A stretch of 57,565 bases of DNA from Rheinheimera sp. Lineage in GTDB: Bacteria; Pseudomonadota; Gammaproteobacteria; Enterobacterales; Alteromonadaceae. The translations under genes and the position numbers were made by a program. How positions within the stretch are numbered: the stretch's first letter is position 1; every line of letters begins with the position of its first letter. The notes beneath the pieces were generated by a model, which was not told the origin of the DNA, did no database searches, and saw nothing but the letters and a program-made list of their open reading frames with translations. Shown in pieces: positions 27,352 through 35,391 of the stretch. The stretch lies in contig DMYW01000031.1 of the NCBI GenBank assembly GCA_003482455.1, positions 1 to 57,565 on the forward strand, written 5' to 3'.

Positions 27352-28752
27352 TTAGAATTCAGCGTTGCCTGGAGTACGTGGGAAGGCAATTACGTCACGT
27401 ACGTTGCCAACGCCAGTCACGTATGACACTAAACGTTCAAAGCCTAAACCAAAACCAGCATGTGGCACAGTGCCGTAGCGGCGCAGGTCACGGTACCAGC
27501 TGTAGTCTTCTTTGCTTAAGCCCATTTCATCCATGCGAGCGTCTAGTTTCTCTAAACGTTCTTCGCGTTGGCTACCACCAATGATCTCACCGATGCCTGG
27601 GGCCAAAATGTCCATCGCCGCGACAGTTTTGCCATCTTCGTTTAAGCGCATGTAGAAGGCTTTGATGTCTTTTGGATAGTTTTGCAGAATGACCGGCGCG
27701 CCTACGTGCACTTCAGCTAAATAGCGCTCGTGTTCAGATTGTAAATCGACGCCCCATTCAACTGGGTACTCAAACTTCTTACCACAGGTCTTCAGAATTT
27801 CTACCGCTTCGGTGTAGTCCATCCGCACAAAGCTTGAATTCACAATCTTCTGTAGACGGGTGATGGCGTGCTCATCGATACGCTCAGCGAAAAACGCCAT
27901 ATCATCGGCGCGCTCTGTCAGCACAGCGTTAAACACGAATTTCAACATGTCTTCAGCCAATTGCGCCACGTCTTTGAGCTCGGCAAACGCGACTTCTGGT
28001 TCGATCATCCAGAACTCAGCCAAGTGACGAGTGGTGTGTGAGTTTTCTGCGCGGAACGTTGGGCCAAAGGTGTACACCTTGGATAATGCACAGGCATAAG
28101 TTTCGACGTTTAACTGACCCGACACTGTTAAGAAGGTTTCTTTACCGAAGAAATCTTGTTTGTAGTCCACTTTGCCTTGATCGTTACGCGGCAGGTTTTC
28201 TAAATCCAAGGTGCTGACGCGGAACATCTCACCGGCGCCTTCACAGTCGGCACCAGTGATGATTGGCGTGCTGATCCAATAAAAACCTTGTTCGTGGAAG
28301 AAACGGTGAATGGCTTGCGCCAAGCAGTGACGTACACGAGTGATCGCGCCGACAATGTTGGTACGCGCACGCAAATGGCCTTGTTCACGCAGGTATTCCA
28401 TCGAATGGCGTTTTGGCGCCATTGGGTAGGTGTCTGGGTTTTCAACCCAACCAACGACCTCGACGTTGCTCGCTTGCAACTCAAACGCTTGGCCTTGGCC
28501 TTCCGATTTTACGATGGTACCAGTCACGACGACTGAACAGGCGGTGGTTAAACGCTTGATTTCATTTTCGTAATTATTCAGTTCAGCCGGAGCGACGGCT
28601 TGCAGTGCATCAAAACAGCTGCCGTCATGTACGGCGAGGAAAGAGATACCGGCTTTTGAATCGCGACGGGTGCGGATCCAGCCTTTTACGGTGACTGTCG
28701 ACCCGACGGCGTAAACACCTTCGAGGACGTCTTTAACAACTGCATGCGTCAT
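27352..28752 (-). CDS. asnS: Asparagine--tRNA ligase
   Basis: Class IIb aminoacyl-tRNA synthetase. An N-terminal OB-fold anticodon-binding domain (VKGWIRTRRDSKAGISFLAV) is followed by the catalytic domain with motif 2 TFRAENSHTTRHLAEFWMIE and motif 3 in the C-terminal HAGFGLGFERLVSYVTG. The 466 residues equal the E. coli enzyme. Transcribed leftward and ended by the bidirectional terminator. Confidence 0.97.
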   Translation of the reverse strand: MTHAVVKDVLEGVYAVGSTVTVKGWIRTRRDSKAGISFLAVHDGSCFDALQAVAPAELNNYENEIKRLTTACSVVVTGTIVKSEGQGQAFELQASNVEVVGWVENPDTYPMAPKRHSMEYLREQGHLRARTNIVGAITRVRHCLAQAIHRFFHEQGFYWISTPIITGADCEGAGEMFRVSTLDLENLPRNDQGKVDYKQDFFGKETFLTVSGQLNVETYACALSKVYTFGPTFRAENSHTTRHLAEFWMIEPEVAFAELKDVAQLAEDMLKFVFNAVLTERADDMAFFAERIDEHAITRLQKIVNSSFVRMDYTEAVEILKTCGKKFEYPVEWGVDLQSEHERYLAEVHVGAPVILQNYPKDIKAFYMRLNEDGKTVAAMDILAPGIGEIIGGSQREERLEKLDARMDEMGLSKEDYSWYRDLRRYGTVPHAGFGLGFERLVSYVTGVGNVRDVIAFPRTPGNAEF

Positions 28753-28914
28753 GCATCAGGCTCCAACTTGCTCAAGATAAAGATTTCAATTAAAACAAAG
28801 GTTGTAATCATACGCAGTAGGCGCTCGAACTCAAGCAAAAATTGCTTGAACAACCCTACAAGACGCTATGATGGTGCCATTGGCCCTTTTCAAGTGTGCC
28901 GCAGGAGAAACAGA

Positions 28915-29283
28915 TTGGACAACAAGCCACGACAATCACTGAAAAATCGCCGAAAAGGCCCCGATTGGATGGTGCAGTGCCTGCATTGGCTTGCGGTGAT
29001 TGGTTGGGTGTTGTTTGTGGTGGCGCTCGGCATCACCCACCTAGCGCGCCCTGAGATGAACAGTGGGTTGGTGCGCTACTGGGATATTCAAATCCGCGAC
29101 TATTGGGATCCAGCCCGTACCGCCCAGTTAATCTATCTGTTGTGGTGGTGTTGCGCCGTCAGTCTCGCCAGTATTTCGTTAAACCAGTTTCGTTTGCGCC
29201 GCCGCACCGACAGGCAACAATACAACACGGTGATTTTGCTGCTGATTTCGTTGGCCGCACTCAGTTACTTTTACACTGTGTGA
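28915..29283 (+). CDS. Small multi-span inner-membrane protein of unknown function
   Basis: A 122-residue protein with a basic N-terminus (KNRRKGPDWMVQCLHW) and three hydrophobic stretches at about residues 22-40, 70-88 and 102-118. The start is TTG 28915 because AGGAG lies 7 bases before it. The frame is open another 57 codons upstream to an ATG at 28744, but that ATG overlaps the asnS start and the extension does not look like protein. I do not recognise the family. It is convergent with bioA. Confidence 0.7.
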   Translation: MDNKPRQSLKNRRKGPDWMVQCLHWLAVIGWVLFVVALGITHLARPEMNSGLVRYWDIQIRDYWDPARTAQLIYLLWWCCAVSLASISLNQFRLRRRTDRQQYNTVILLLISLAALSYFYTV

Positions 29284-29325
29284 ACCGGCCACTCCCTGCA
29301 ACACGCGGAGAAGAACTAGGGGCCG

Positions 29326-30633
29326 CTATGCCCCCGGTAACACAGTTCCTTGGTAGCTAATGTCTTGGTCAACAATCCAACATAACACGTCGCAAAGTTG
29401 CTGCAGCTCCTGCGGTTCGATGATGTAAGGCGGCATCAAGTACAACAAATTTCCAAACGGCCGGATCCACACGCCACGGTCCACCATCAAAGCTTGCGCT
29501 TTAGCGACGTCGATTTTCTCCAAGAGTTCCACTACGCCAACCGCGCCAAGAACGCGGCAATCAGCAACGCGAGGGTGGCTTCGAAGCGGCAATAGCCGCT
29601 GTTGCAATGAATGTTCGATCCGCGCAACTTGCGCTTGCCAATCCCCTTGTTTGAATAAGCGCAGACTTGCGCCAGCCACTGCGCATGCCAGCGGATTTGC
29701 CATATATGTCGGTCCATGCATTAAGGCAGGTACCGAACCTTGGCTGATGCCGGTGGCTACATCGCGGTGACATACGGTGGCGGCCAACGTGATATAGCCA
29801 CCACTTAGCGCTTTGCCGAGGCAGATAATGTCAGGGATGATGCCGGCATGTTCACACGCAAAAGCGCGGCCGGTGCGGCCAAAACCAGTAGCAATTTCGT
29901 CGGCGATCAGCAGAACGCCGTATTGATCACACAGCGCCCGAGCGTGCTGTAAATAGGTAGGGTGATACATCCGCATACCACCGGCGCCTTGCAAAATAGG
30001 TTCGACAATCATGGCTGCAAGTTCGTGGTGATGCGCAGCAAACAGCTCGGACAACGCATGCGCATCTGCGGCAAAAAATTCGCCATCAAACCGACTTTGT
30101 GGTGCAGGCGCAAATAGATGCGAAGTAAGTTGACCCGAAAACATGCTGTGCATGCCATCGACGGGATCGCACACCGCCATCGCAGCAAAGGTATCGCCGT
30201 GATAGGCCTTGCGTAAACTCAGCAGCTTGGTTTTGGTTGTCGCTCCGCGGCCCAGGTGATATTGCAGCGCCATCTTCAGCGCGACTTCAACCGCGATTGA
30301 ACCGCTGTCCGCAAAAAAGATCCGATCCAAACCTTCAGGCAAAAGTTCCACGAGCAATTGCCCGAGGCTTACCGCTGGTTCATGGGTAATACCGCCAAAC
30401 ATCACATGGGACATTTTTTCAAGTTGTGCCGTGACCGCTTGGTTTAGTTCAGGATGATTGTAGCCGTGGATAGCCGCCCACCAAGACGATGTACCGTCGA
30501 TAAGCTTGCGGCCATCTTCGAGTGTCAAGGTACATCGACTTGCCGATACGACCGGATAAACCGGTAAGGGGTTTAGCAAGGATGTATAGGGGTGCCACAA
30601 ATGGTCACGGTCGAATTGATGCGAAATGCTCAT
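29326..30633 (-). CDS. bioA: Adenosylmethionine--8-amino-7-oxononanoate aminotransferase
   Basis: PLP enzyme that makes 7,8-diaminopelargonate, using S-adenosylmethionine as amino donor. The 435-residue class III aminotransferase shows LIDGTSSWWAAIHGYNHP near the N-terminus, the PLP-aspartate region LLIADEIATGFGRTG and the Schiff-base lysine in CLGKALSGGY. It is divergent from bioBFCD over 127 bp, the E. coli arrangement. Start ATG 30633 gives the usual N-terminal FDRDHLWHPYTS. Confidence 0.96.
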   Translation of the reverse strand: MSISHQFDRDHLWHPYTSLLNPLPVYPVVSASRCTLTLEDGRKLIDGTSSWWAAIHGYNHPELNQAVTAQLEKMSHVMFGGITHEPAVSLGQLLVELLPEGLDRIFFADSGSIAVEVALKMALQYHLGRGATTKTKLLSLRKAYHGDTFAAMAVCDPVDGMHSMFSGQLTSHLFAPAPQSRFDGEFFAADAHALSELFAAHHHELAAMIVEPILQGAGGMRMYHPTYLQHARALCDQYGVLLIADEIATGFGRTGRAFACEHAGIIPDIICLGKALSGGYITLAATVCHRDVATGISQGSVPALMHGPTYMANPLACAVAGASLRLFKQGDWQAQVARIEHSLQQRLLPLRSHPRVADCRVLGAVGVVELLEKIDVAKAQALMVDRGVWIRPFGNLLYLMPPYIIEPQELQQLCDVLCWIVDQDISYQGTVLPGA

Positions 30634-30670
30634 AATATAATCAGTGGTAAACTTTCTGAACTGGTAAGCG

Positions 30671-30698
30671 TTGACTTGCCGATCGAGCTCGCTAGACT
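30671..30698 (+). promoter_or_regulatory. Likely promoter of bioBFCD
   Basis: TTGACT and TAGACT separated by 16 bases, 63 bases before the bioB start. A BirA operator would be expected in this divergent interval, but no convincing TTGTAAACC-N-GGTTTACAA palindrome is visible. Confidence 0.55.
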
Positions 30699-30760
30699 AA
30701 CGGCAAAACTTCCCGACGGCAATCAAAACTGCCGCGCGTCACATAAATCCAAGGATTGTT

Positions 30761-31819
30761 ATGAGTTCGTTCCCAACCATGTCAGCAGAAGTTCGTCACA
30801 ACTGGACACTTGCTGAAGTTAACGCTTTGTTTGCTTTGCCTTTTAATGACTTAATGTTTCAAGCTCAACTCACACATCGCGCGCATTTTAAAGCCAACGA
30901 AGTGCAGATTAGCACTTTGTTGTCGATTAAAACCGGTGCTTGCCAAGAAGACTGTAAGTATTGTCCGCAAAGCGGCCACTACAACACAGGCCTTGAGCGC
31001 GAGCGTTTGCTGGAAGTCGAAAAAGTATTAACCCAAGCAAAAGCTGCCAAAGACAAAGGTGCCAGCCGGTTTTGTATGGGGGCGGCTTGGAGTAACCCAA
31101 AACAACGCGACATGCCGTACATCATGGAAATGATCAAAGGCGTTAAAGAAATGGGCTTAGAAACCTGTATGACGCTTGGCAAATTAACCGCGGATCAAGC
31201 GCATGAGCTCGCCAATGCCGGCCTTGATTATTACAACCACAACTTGGACACCTCGCCTGAGTTTTACGGTGAGATCATTACGACGCGGACTTATCAAGAC
31301 CGCTTAGATACCTTGTCACACGTGCGCGACGCGGGCATGAAAGTCTGCTGCGGTGGCATCGTCGGCATGGGCGAAACGGCCAACGACCGCAGTGCCTTGC
31401 TGATGCAAATCGCCAATTTGGCGGAGCACCCGGAATCTGTGCCGATTAACATGTTGGTCAAAGTTGCTGGCACGCCTCTGGAAAACGTCGACGATTTAGA
31501 TGCGTTTGAATTTATTCGCACTATTGCGGTAGCACGGATCATGTTGCCAAAGAGTCACGTTCGCTTGTCCGCGGGTCGAAGCCGGATGAACGAGCAAATG
31601 CAAGCCTTGTGCTTTATGGCCGGTGCCAACTCAATTTTCTACGGTGACAAACTGCTGACCACTGAGAACCCAGAGGCCGATGCTGACATGCAGCTATTTG
31701 CGAAGTTGGGTCTAAAACCTGAGCAGCGGCATGACGTGTCTGACGAGGCGTATGAAGCTGCGCTCGCCGAAGCGATCCACGAAGCCAACGAGCCAAGTCT
31801 GTTCCACGCCGCTGTTTAG
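30761..31819 (+). CDS. bioB: Biotin synthase
   Basis: Radical-SAM enzyme inserting sulfur into dethiobiotin. The 4Fe-4S/SAM motif C-x3-C-x2-C is at Cys61, Cys65, Cys68 (GACQEDCKYCPQSG). The later YYNHNLDTSPEFY and GGIVGMGET segments and the arginine in SAGRSRMNEQMQ near the 2Fe-2S site are all present. The 352 residues are typical. First gene of bioBFCD; bioF follows after 7 bases. Confidence 0.98.
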   Translation: MSSFPTMSAEVRHNWTLAEVNALFALPFNDLMFQAQLTHRAHFKANEVQISTLLSIKTGACQEDCKYCPQSGHYNTGLERERLLEVEKVLTQAKAAKDKGASRFCMGAAWSNPKQRDMPYIMEMIKGVKEMGLETCMTLGKLTADQAHELANAGLDYYNHNLDTSPEFYGEIITTRTYQDRLDTLSHVRDAGMKVCCGGIVGMGETANDRSALLMQIANLAEHPESVPINMLVKVAGTPLENVDDLDAFEFIRTIAVARIMLPKSHVRLSAGRSRMNEQMQALCFMAGANSIFYGDKLLTTENPEADADMQLFAKLGLKPEQRHDVSDEAYEAALAEAIHEANEPSLFHAAV

Positions 31820-31826
31820 GTCTGTT

Positions 31827-32990
31827 ATGCAATTAACCTACATGCGACAGTTGCTTGCTCAAAAGCAGCAACAGTCGCTTTATCGAGCTGAAGCCGTCAC
31901 CGAGCCTTTGCCTGGAGGGCGTTTGCGGGCAACAGTTGATGGCATCACTCGTCAGTATTTGAACTTTTCTGGCAATGACTATCTAGGCCTTTCTGCCGAC
32001 TCGCAATTACGGCAAATCTACGCGGATGCAGCGCTATGCTACGGCGCAGCGTCCACGGGCTCGCCGTTGGTCACTGGGTATCATCCGGTGCATCAAGCAT
32101 TAACGGACGAGTTATGCGAATGGCTAGGTGTCGATGATGTGTTGCTGCTAAGTTCTGGCTTTGCTGCCAACCAAGCGATGTTGCAAGCACTGGTCGGCGA
32201 GCAAGACTTGTTATTGCTCGACAAGCTCTGTCATGCCTCAATGATAGATGCGGCGATGCACAAGCCGCATTTTCAACGATTTCTACATAACGATTTACAA
32301 TCCTTATCGCAGCGGTTATCCAAGGCGCAGCAGCCTTGCGTGATCGCAACCGAAGGGGTGTTCAGCATGGATGGAGATTCACCGGATCTTGCGATGCTGG
32401 TTAAAACGGCCGGCGAGACACCTGTGCTACTTGACGACGCGCATGGCATAGGTGTGCAAGGTGCAGAAGGCGCCGGTAGTTGGGCGGCGCAAGGATTAAA
32501 AGCACAGCACTTTCAGTGTTTAATGGCTAATTTTGGCAAAGCTTTGGCGGCGCAAGGGGGCTTTTTGGCGGGATCAAGCGACGTCATCGACTTTATTCGG
32601 CAACAAGCACGCCACTACATTTACAGCACAGCCTTGTCACCGGCATTGTCGGTACTTATTCGTGCCACGGTGCAACGGGTTCGCACTGAACAATGGCGTC
32701 GCGATAAATTGCAGGAAAATATTGCTACGTTTCGTGCGCTTGCCAGTGACAGTCATCTGCCACTGCTTGCATCTCACAGCGCGATCCAGCCAGTGATGAT
32801 GGCCTCTAGCGAGGTGGCGCTGGCGGTTAGTCAACGCCTTAAAGAGCAGGGGATTTGGGTGAGTGCCATTCGGCCACCAACAGTGCCAACCGCTAGGTTG
32901 CGTGTAACCTTGTCTGCAGCGCATCAAGTTGAAGATCTTCAAGTGCTGATCGGCACGTTGCAGCAAGCACTACAAGAGGCGAATGTATGA
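31827..32990 (+). CDS. bioF: 8-amino-7-oxononanoate synthase
   Basis: PLP-dependent condensation of pimeloyl-ACP/CoA with alanine. From ATG 31827 the protein has 387 residues (E. coli 384), with FSGNDYLGLS, GYHPVHQALTDEL, the PLP-binding LLDDAHGIGVQG (Asp204, His206) and Schiff-base Lys238 in ANFGKALAAQGG. The frame is open further upstream into bioB, but only this ATG sits after the bioB stop. It overlaps bioC by 4 bases. Confidence 0.95.
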   Translation: MQLTYMRQLLAQKQQQSLYRAEAVTEPLPGGRLRATVDGITRQYLNFSGNDYLGLSADSQLRQIYADAALCYGAASTGSPLVTGYHPVHQALTDELCEWLGVDDVLLLSSGFAANQAMLQALVGEQDLLLLDKLCHASMIDAAMHKPHFQRFLHNDLQSLSQRLSKAQQPCVIATEGVFSMDGDSPDLAMLVKTAGETPVLLDDAHGIGVQGAEGAGSWAAQGLKAQHFQCLMANFGKALAAQGGFLAGSSDVIDFIRQQARHYIYSTALSPALSVLIRATVQRVRTEQWRRDKLQENIATFRALASDSHLPLLASHSAIQPVMMASSEVALAVSQRLKEQGIWVSAIRPPTVPTARLRVTLSAAHQVEDLQVLIGTLQQALQEANV

Positions 32991-33739
32991 GTAGCATCGC
33001 CAGTTCATTTGGCAAAGCGGCGCAGCGCTACGAACAATCGGCGCGTTTGCAACGTGAAGTTGCCCTCGATACTTTACCAATGCTTAAAGACGTCCCCGTC
33101 GGCACCTTGTTAGACTTAGGATGCGGTCCTGGCTGGTTTCATAGTCATTTATCGACCTGGTGTAATGAACTGTGGGCACTGGATATCAGTCCGCAAATGC
33201 TCGCCAAAACCCAATCCCAACAGATAGCGACGCGGCTCATGTTGGCCAGCGCAGAACAAATCCCAGTAGCAGCAGAATCCGTGGATGTGGTGTTTAGTAG
33301 CTTGATGCTGCAATGGTCAAGTGAGCCAGAACAAGTCTTTCGCGAGGTTTATCGGGTCCTAAAACCGGGCGGCAAGTTTGTGATCACCACGCTGGTGAAC
33401 GGGTCACTTGATGAATTTCATCGTGCTTGGCAGCATGCTGGCTATCAAAGCCCTGCCTTACAATTTCCAGAGACCGCAGCGGTTGTACAGCTGGCGCGTG
33501 CCGCCGGACTTACGGTCAAAGCGCAGCAAAAATCATATAGCTGGTTTTTCTCTGACGTATTTGCGGTTGGTCGAGAATTCAAACAAATTGGTGCCAACTA
33601 CGTGGCGATACGACCGCAAGGCCTTAGTGGTAAAGCACGTTGGCAAGCGTTTGCCCACGCGTACGAGCCGTTTCGCACAGCTGCTGGTTTACCACTGACC
33701 TACCAAGTGTTGTTCTTATTTGGCGAGAAGCCGCGATGA
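32987..33739 (+). CDS. bioC: Malonyl-[acyl-carrier protein] O-methyltransferase
   Basis: Methylates malonyl-ACP so that the fatty-acid machinery can extend it to pimeloyl-ACP, starting the biotin pathway. A 250-residue SAM methyltransferase with SSFGKAAQRYEQSA at the N-terminus (a BioC signature), the glycine-rich LLDLGCGPGWFHSH SAM loop and VVFSSLMLQWSSEP. ATGA overlaps join it to bioF and bioD. No bioH (the esterase that removes the methyl group) occurs in the window. Confidence 0.94.
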   Translation: MSSIASSFGKAAQRYEQSARLQREVALDTLPMLKDVPVGTLLDLGCGPGWFHSHLSTWCNELWALDISPQMLAKTQSQQIATRLMLASAEQIPVAAESVDVVFSSLMLQWSSEPEQVFREVYRVLKPGGKFVITTLVNGSLDEFHRAWQHAGYQSPALQFPETAAVVQLARAAGLTVKAQQKSYSWFFSDVFAVGREFKQIGANYVAIRPQGLSGKARWQAFAHAYEPFRTAAGLPLTYQVLFLFGEKPR

Positions 33740-34404
33740 AACGGCTTTTTATCACGGGGACAGATACAGACGCCGGTAAAACGTTTGTCAGTGCGTTGCT
33801 GGTTCAAGGCTTGCAACTGTGCGGCGACACGGCGTACGCATTAAAACCGATCGCTTCGGGTTGTGATGTCAATGGCGACAACGCAGATATAAAACACCTT
33901 CTTGCGGCCAGTCAGTTACCTTTGGTGGAACCAGATATCAATTGGTGCAAGTTTGCATTGCCAATCGCGCCACATCTGGCAGCGCAGCGGCAAGGCATAA
34001 CGCTGCTCGGTAGTGAATTTCGGCAGTTTGTCGAAGACCCACAGCGCCCGGTTGCCGACTGGCAGCTGATTGAAGGTGCAGGGGGGTGGTTGTTGCCACT
34101 GTCAGACTCAGAACTGTTAGCCGATACGGTGAGTGCCGCAGGTTGGCCCGTGCTGTTGGTGGTCGGTGTCAAACTGGGTTGCTTAAATCATGCGTTGTTG
34201 ACTATTCGCGAACTGCAACGGCAGCAGGTGCCTGTTGTCGGGTATGTGGCAAATATTTTGGTAGACATGCCAGCGTTAACAGAAAACCTTGCAGAGATAC
34301 AACGGTTATTGAAAATCCCGTGTCTTGGTATTGTGCCATTTCAACCGCAATTCCCTGAGTCTGTGAGTCTTCAACTTGCCAAGCAGCTGCAACAGCTGAT
34401 GTAG
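33736..34404 (+). CDS. bioD: ATP-dependent dethiobiotin synthetase
   Basis: Closes the ureido ring of dethiobiotin with CO2 and ATP. From ATG 33736 (ATGA overlap with bioC) it is 222 residues, with the P-loop FITGTDTDAGKTFVSALL (Lys15, Thr16), the KPIASGCD segment and the IEGAGGWLLPL motif. An upstream extension of the frame lies inside bioC. Last gene of the operon. Confidence 0.95.
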   Translation: MKRLFITGTDTDAGKTFVSALLVQGLQLCGDTAYALKPIASGCDVNGDNADIKHLLAASQLPLVEPDINWCKFALPIAPHLAAQRQGITLLGSEFRQFVEDPQRPVADWQLIEGAGGWLLPLSDSELLADTVSAAGWPVLLVVGVKLGCLNHALLTIRELQRQQVPVVGYVANILVDMPALTENLAEIQRLLKIPCLGIVPFQPQFPESVSLQLAKQLQQLM

Positions 34405-34525
34405 TTCTAAGCATTTCTTCATTAAGCTATTGTGTTGGCACGACAAATTTTGTTATGACTTACATTGTTGAACAAACTGCAGCTCACTTTGTCGAAGTAG
34501 TACCTGCAAAGCATGGAGACAACAA

Positions 34526-35077
34526 ATGAAATTTCGCTGGATTATCTTATTGGCAGCTTTGGTATTCCAAGGCTGTGCATCGACAGGCCAATCAGCCGAT
34601 CAACGACGTCAGTCGATTGAACAAATGCGCGCCAACACCCTCAACAAACTCTACAAAGAAAAGCCGTACGCCGCAGATAGCATTGAGCGAGCTGCTGGGT
34701 ACGCGGTATTTAGCAATGCCAATGTCAATTTATTGATCGCCAGTGCCGGCGGTGGTTATGGTGTCGTACATAGCAACTCGGGCGCAGTGACTTACATGAA
34801 AATGGGTGAAGTCGGCGTTGGTTTAGGGCTTGGTGCAAAAGATTATCGTTTAGTATTTGTGTTCCATACCAAAGCAGCCATGGATCGGTTTATTAATGAT
34901 GGTTGGGCCTTTGGTGGACAAATGGACGCAGCGGCCAAAGCGCAAGAAAAAGGTGATGCGATTGGTGGCGAACTGACAGTAGACAGCATCACAATCTATC
35001 AGTTAACCGAAACAGGTCTAGCACTGCAAGCCACGATTAAAGGCACTAAGTTCTGGCGCGATGATAGCTTGAACTAA
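34526..35077 (+). CDS. SYLF/YSC84-domain lipoprotein
   Basis: A 183-residue protein with a lipoprotein signal (MKFRWIILLAALVFQGC, lipobox cysteine at about 17) followed by a YSC84/SYLF lipid-binding domain: AAGYAVFSNANVNLLIASAG, GYGVVHSN and KMGEVGVGLGLGAKDYR. SYLF domains bind phosphoinositides in eukaryotes; the bacterial role is unknown, but an envelope location is expected. ATGGAGACAACAA provides a GGAG site 8 bases before the start. Stands alone. Confidence 0.9.
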   Translation: MKFRWIILLAALVFQGCASTGQSADQRRQSIEQMRANTLNKLYKEKPYAADSIERAAGYAVFSNANVNLLIASAGGGYGVVHSNSGAVTYMKMGEVGVGLGLGAKDYRLVFVFHTKAAMDRFINDGWAFGGQMDAAAKAQEKGDAIGGELTVDSITIYQLTETGLALQATIKGTKFWRDDSLN

Positions 35078-35083
35078 CAGCAA

Positions 35084-35111
35084 CAACGCCAGCGCTACGC
35101 TGGCGTTTTTG
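35084..35111 (+). terminator. Intrinsic terminator after the SYLF lipoprotein gene
   Basis: AACGCCAGCG / GCTGGCGTT stem with a short loop, then TTTT. Confidence 0.88.
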
Positions 35112-35154
35112 TTTGACGCGGTCTACGCTTGGCAAAAAACAACAAGGAGGCATT

Positions 35155-35391
35155 ATGCCGTTTCATCCTGATCTTTCCGCAGAATTAAAAGTTCTGACCA
35201 TGTTTAACCTCGATACAGTCCAAGCCGGCATCAAGGTGCATAAAGACGCTGAGGTTTCAACAAAAGCGGCCGTAGAACGGTTGTTTGACAAAGGGCTGAT
35301 CACCCAACCCGATGGTGGTTATCTAACGGAGCTCGGTAGGAGCTGTGCTGAACATCTACAACACGCAGTCCGGATCCTCCAAAACGCCTAA
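35155..35391 (+). CDS. TIGR02647 family small protein
   Basis: A 78-residue protein matching the TIGR02647 family (conserved MPFHPDL.AEL..L, GIKVHKDA, RLFDKGLITQPDGGYLTELG). Function is not known; the family is widespread in gammaproteobacteria. The start at 35155 has a perfect AAGGAGG site 6 bases before it. The stop overlaps the convergent transglutaminase gene by 4 bases. Confidence 0.88.
   Translation: MPFHPDLSAELKVLTMFNLDTVQAGIKVHKDAEVSTKAAVERLFDKGLITQPDGGYLTELGRSCAEHLQHAVRILQNA

Noticed and set aside
28744..28914. 57-codon upstream extension of the small membrane protein gene
   Set aside because: The ATG overlaps the asnS start, the peptide is very basic and unlike the rest, and a good AGGAG site supports the TTG at 28915.
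29318..29336. GGGGC / GCCCC hairpin at the 3' end of bioA
   Set aside because: It overlaps the last bioA codons and has no T run, so a terminator call is not supported.
30634..30760. BirA operator between bioA and bioB
   Set aside because: TGGTAAAC and TGGTAAG occur as direct repeats at a 16-bp interval, but not as the TTGTAAACC / GGTTTACAA inverted pair expected for BirA.
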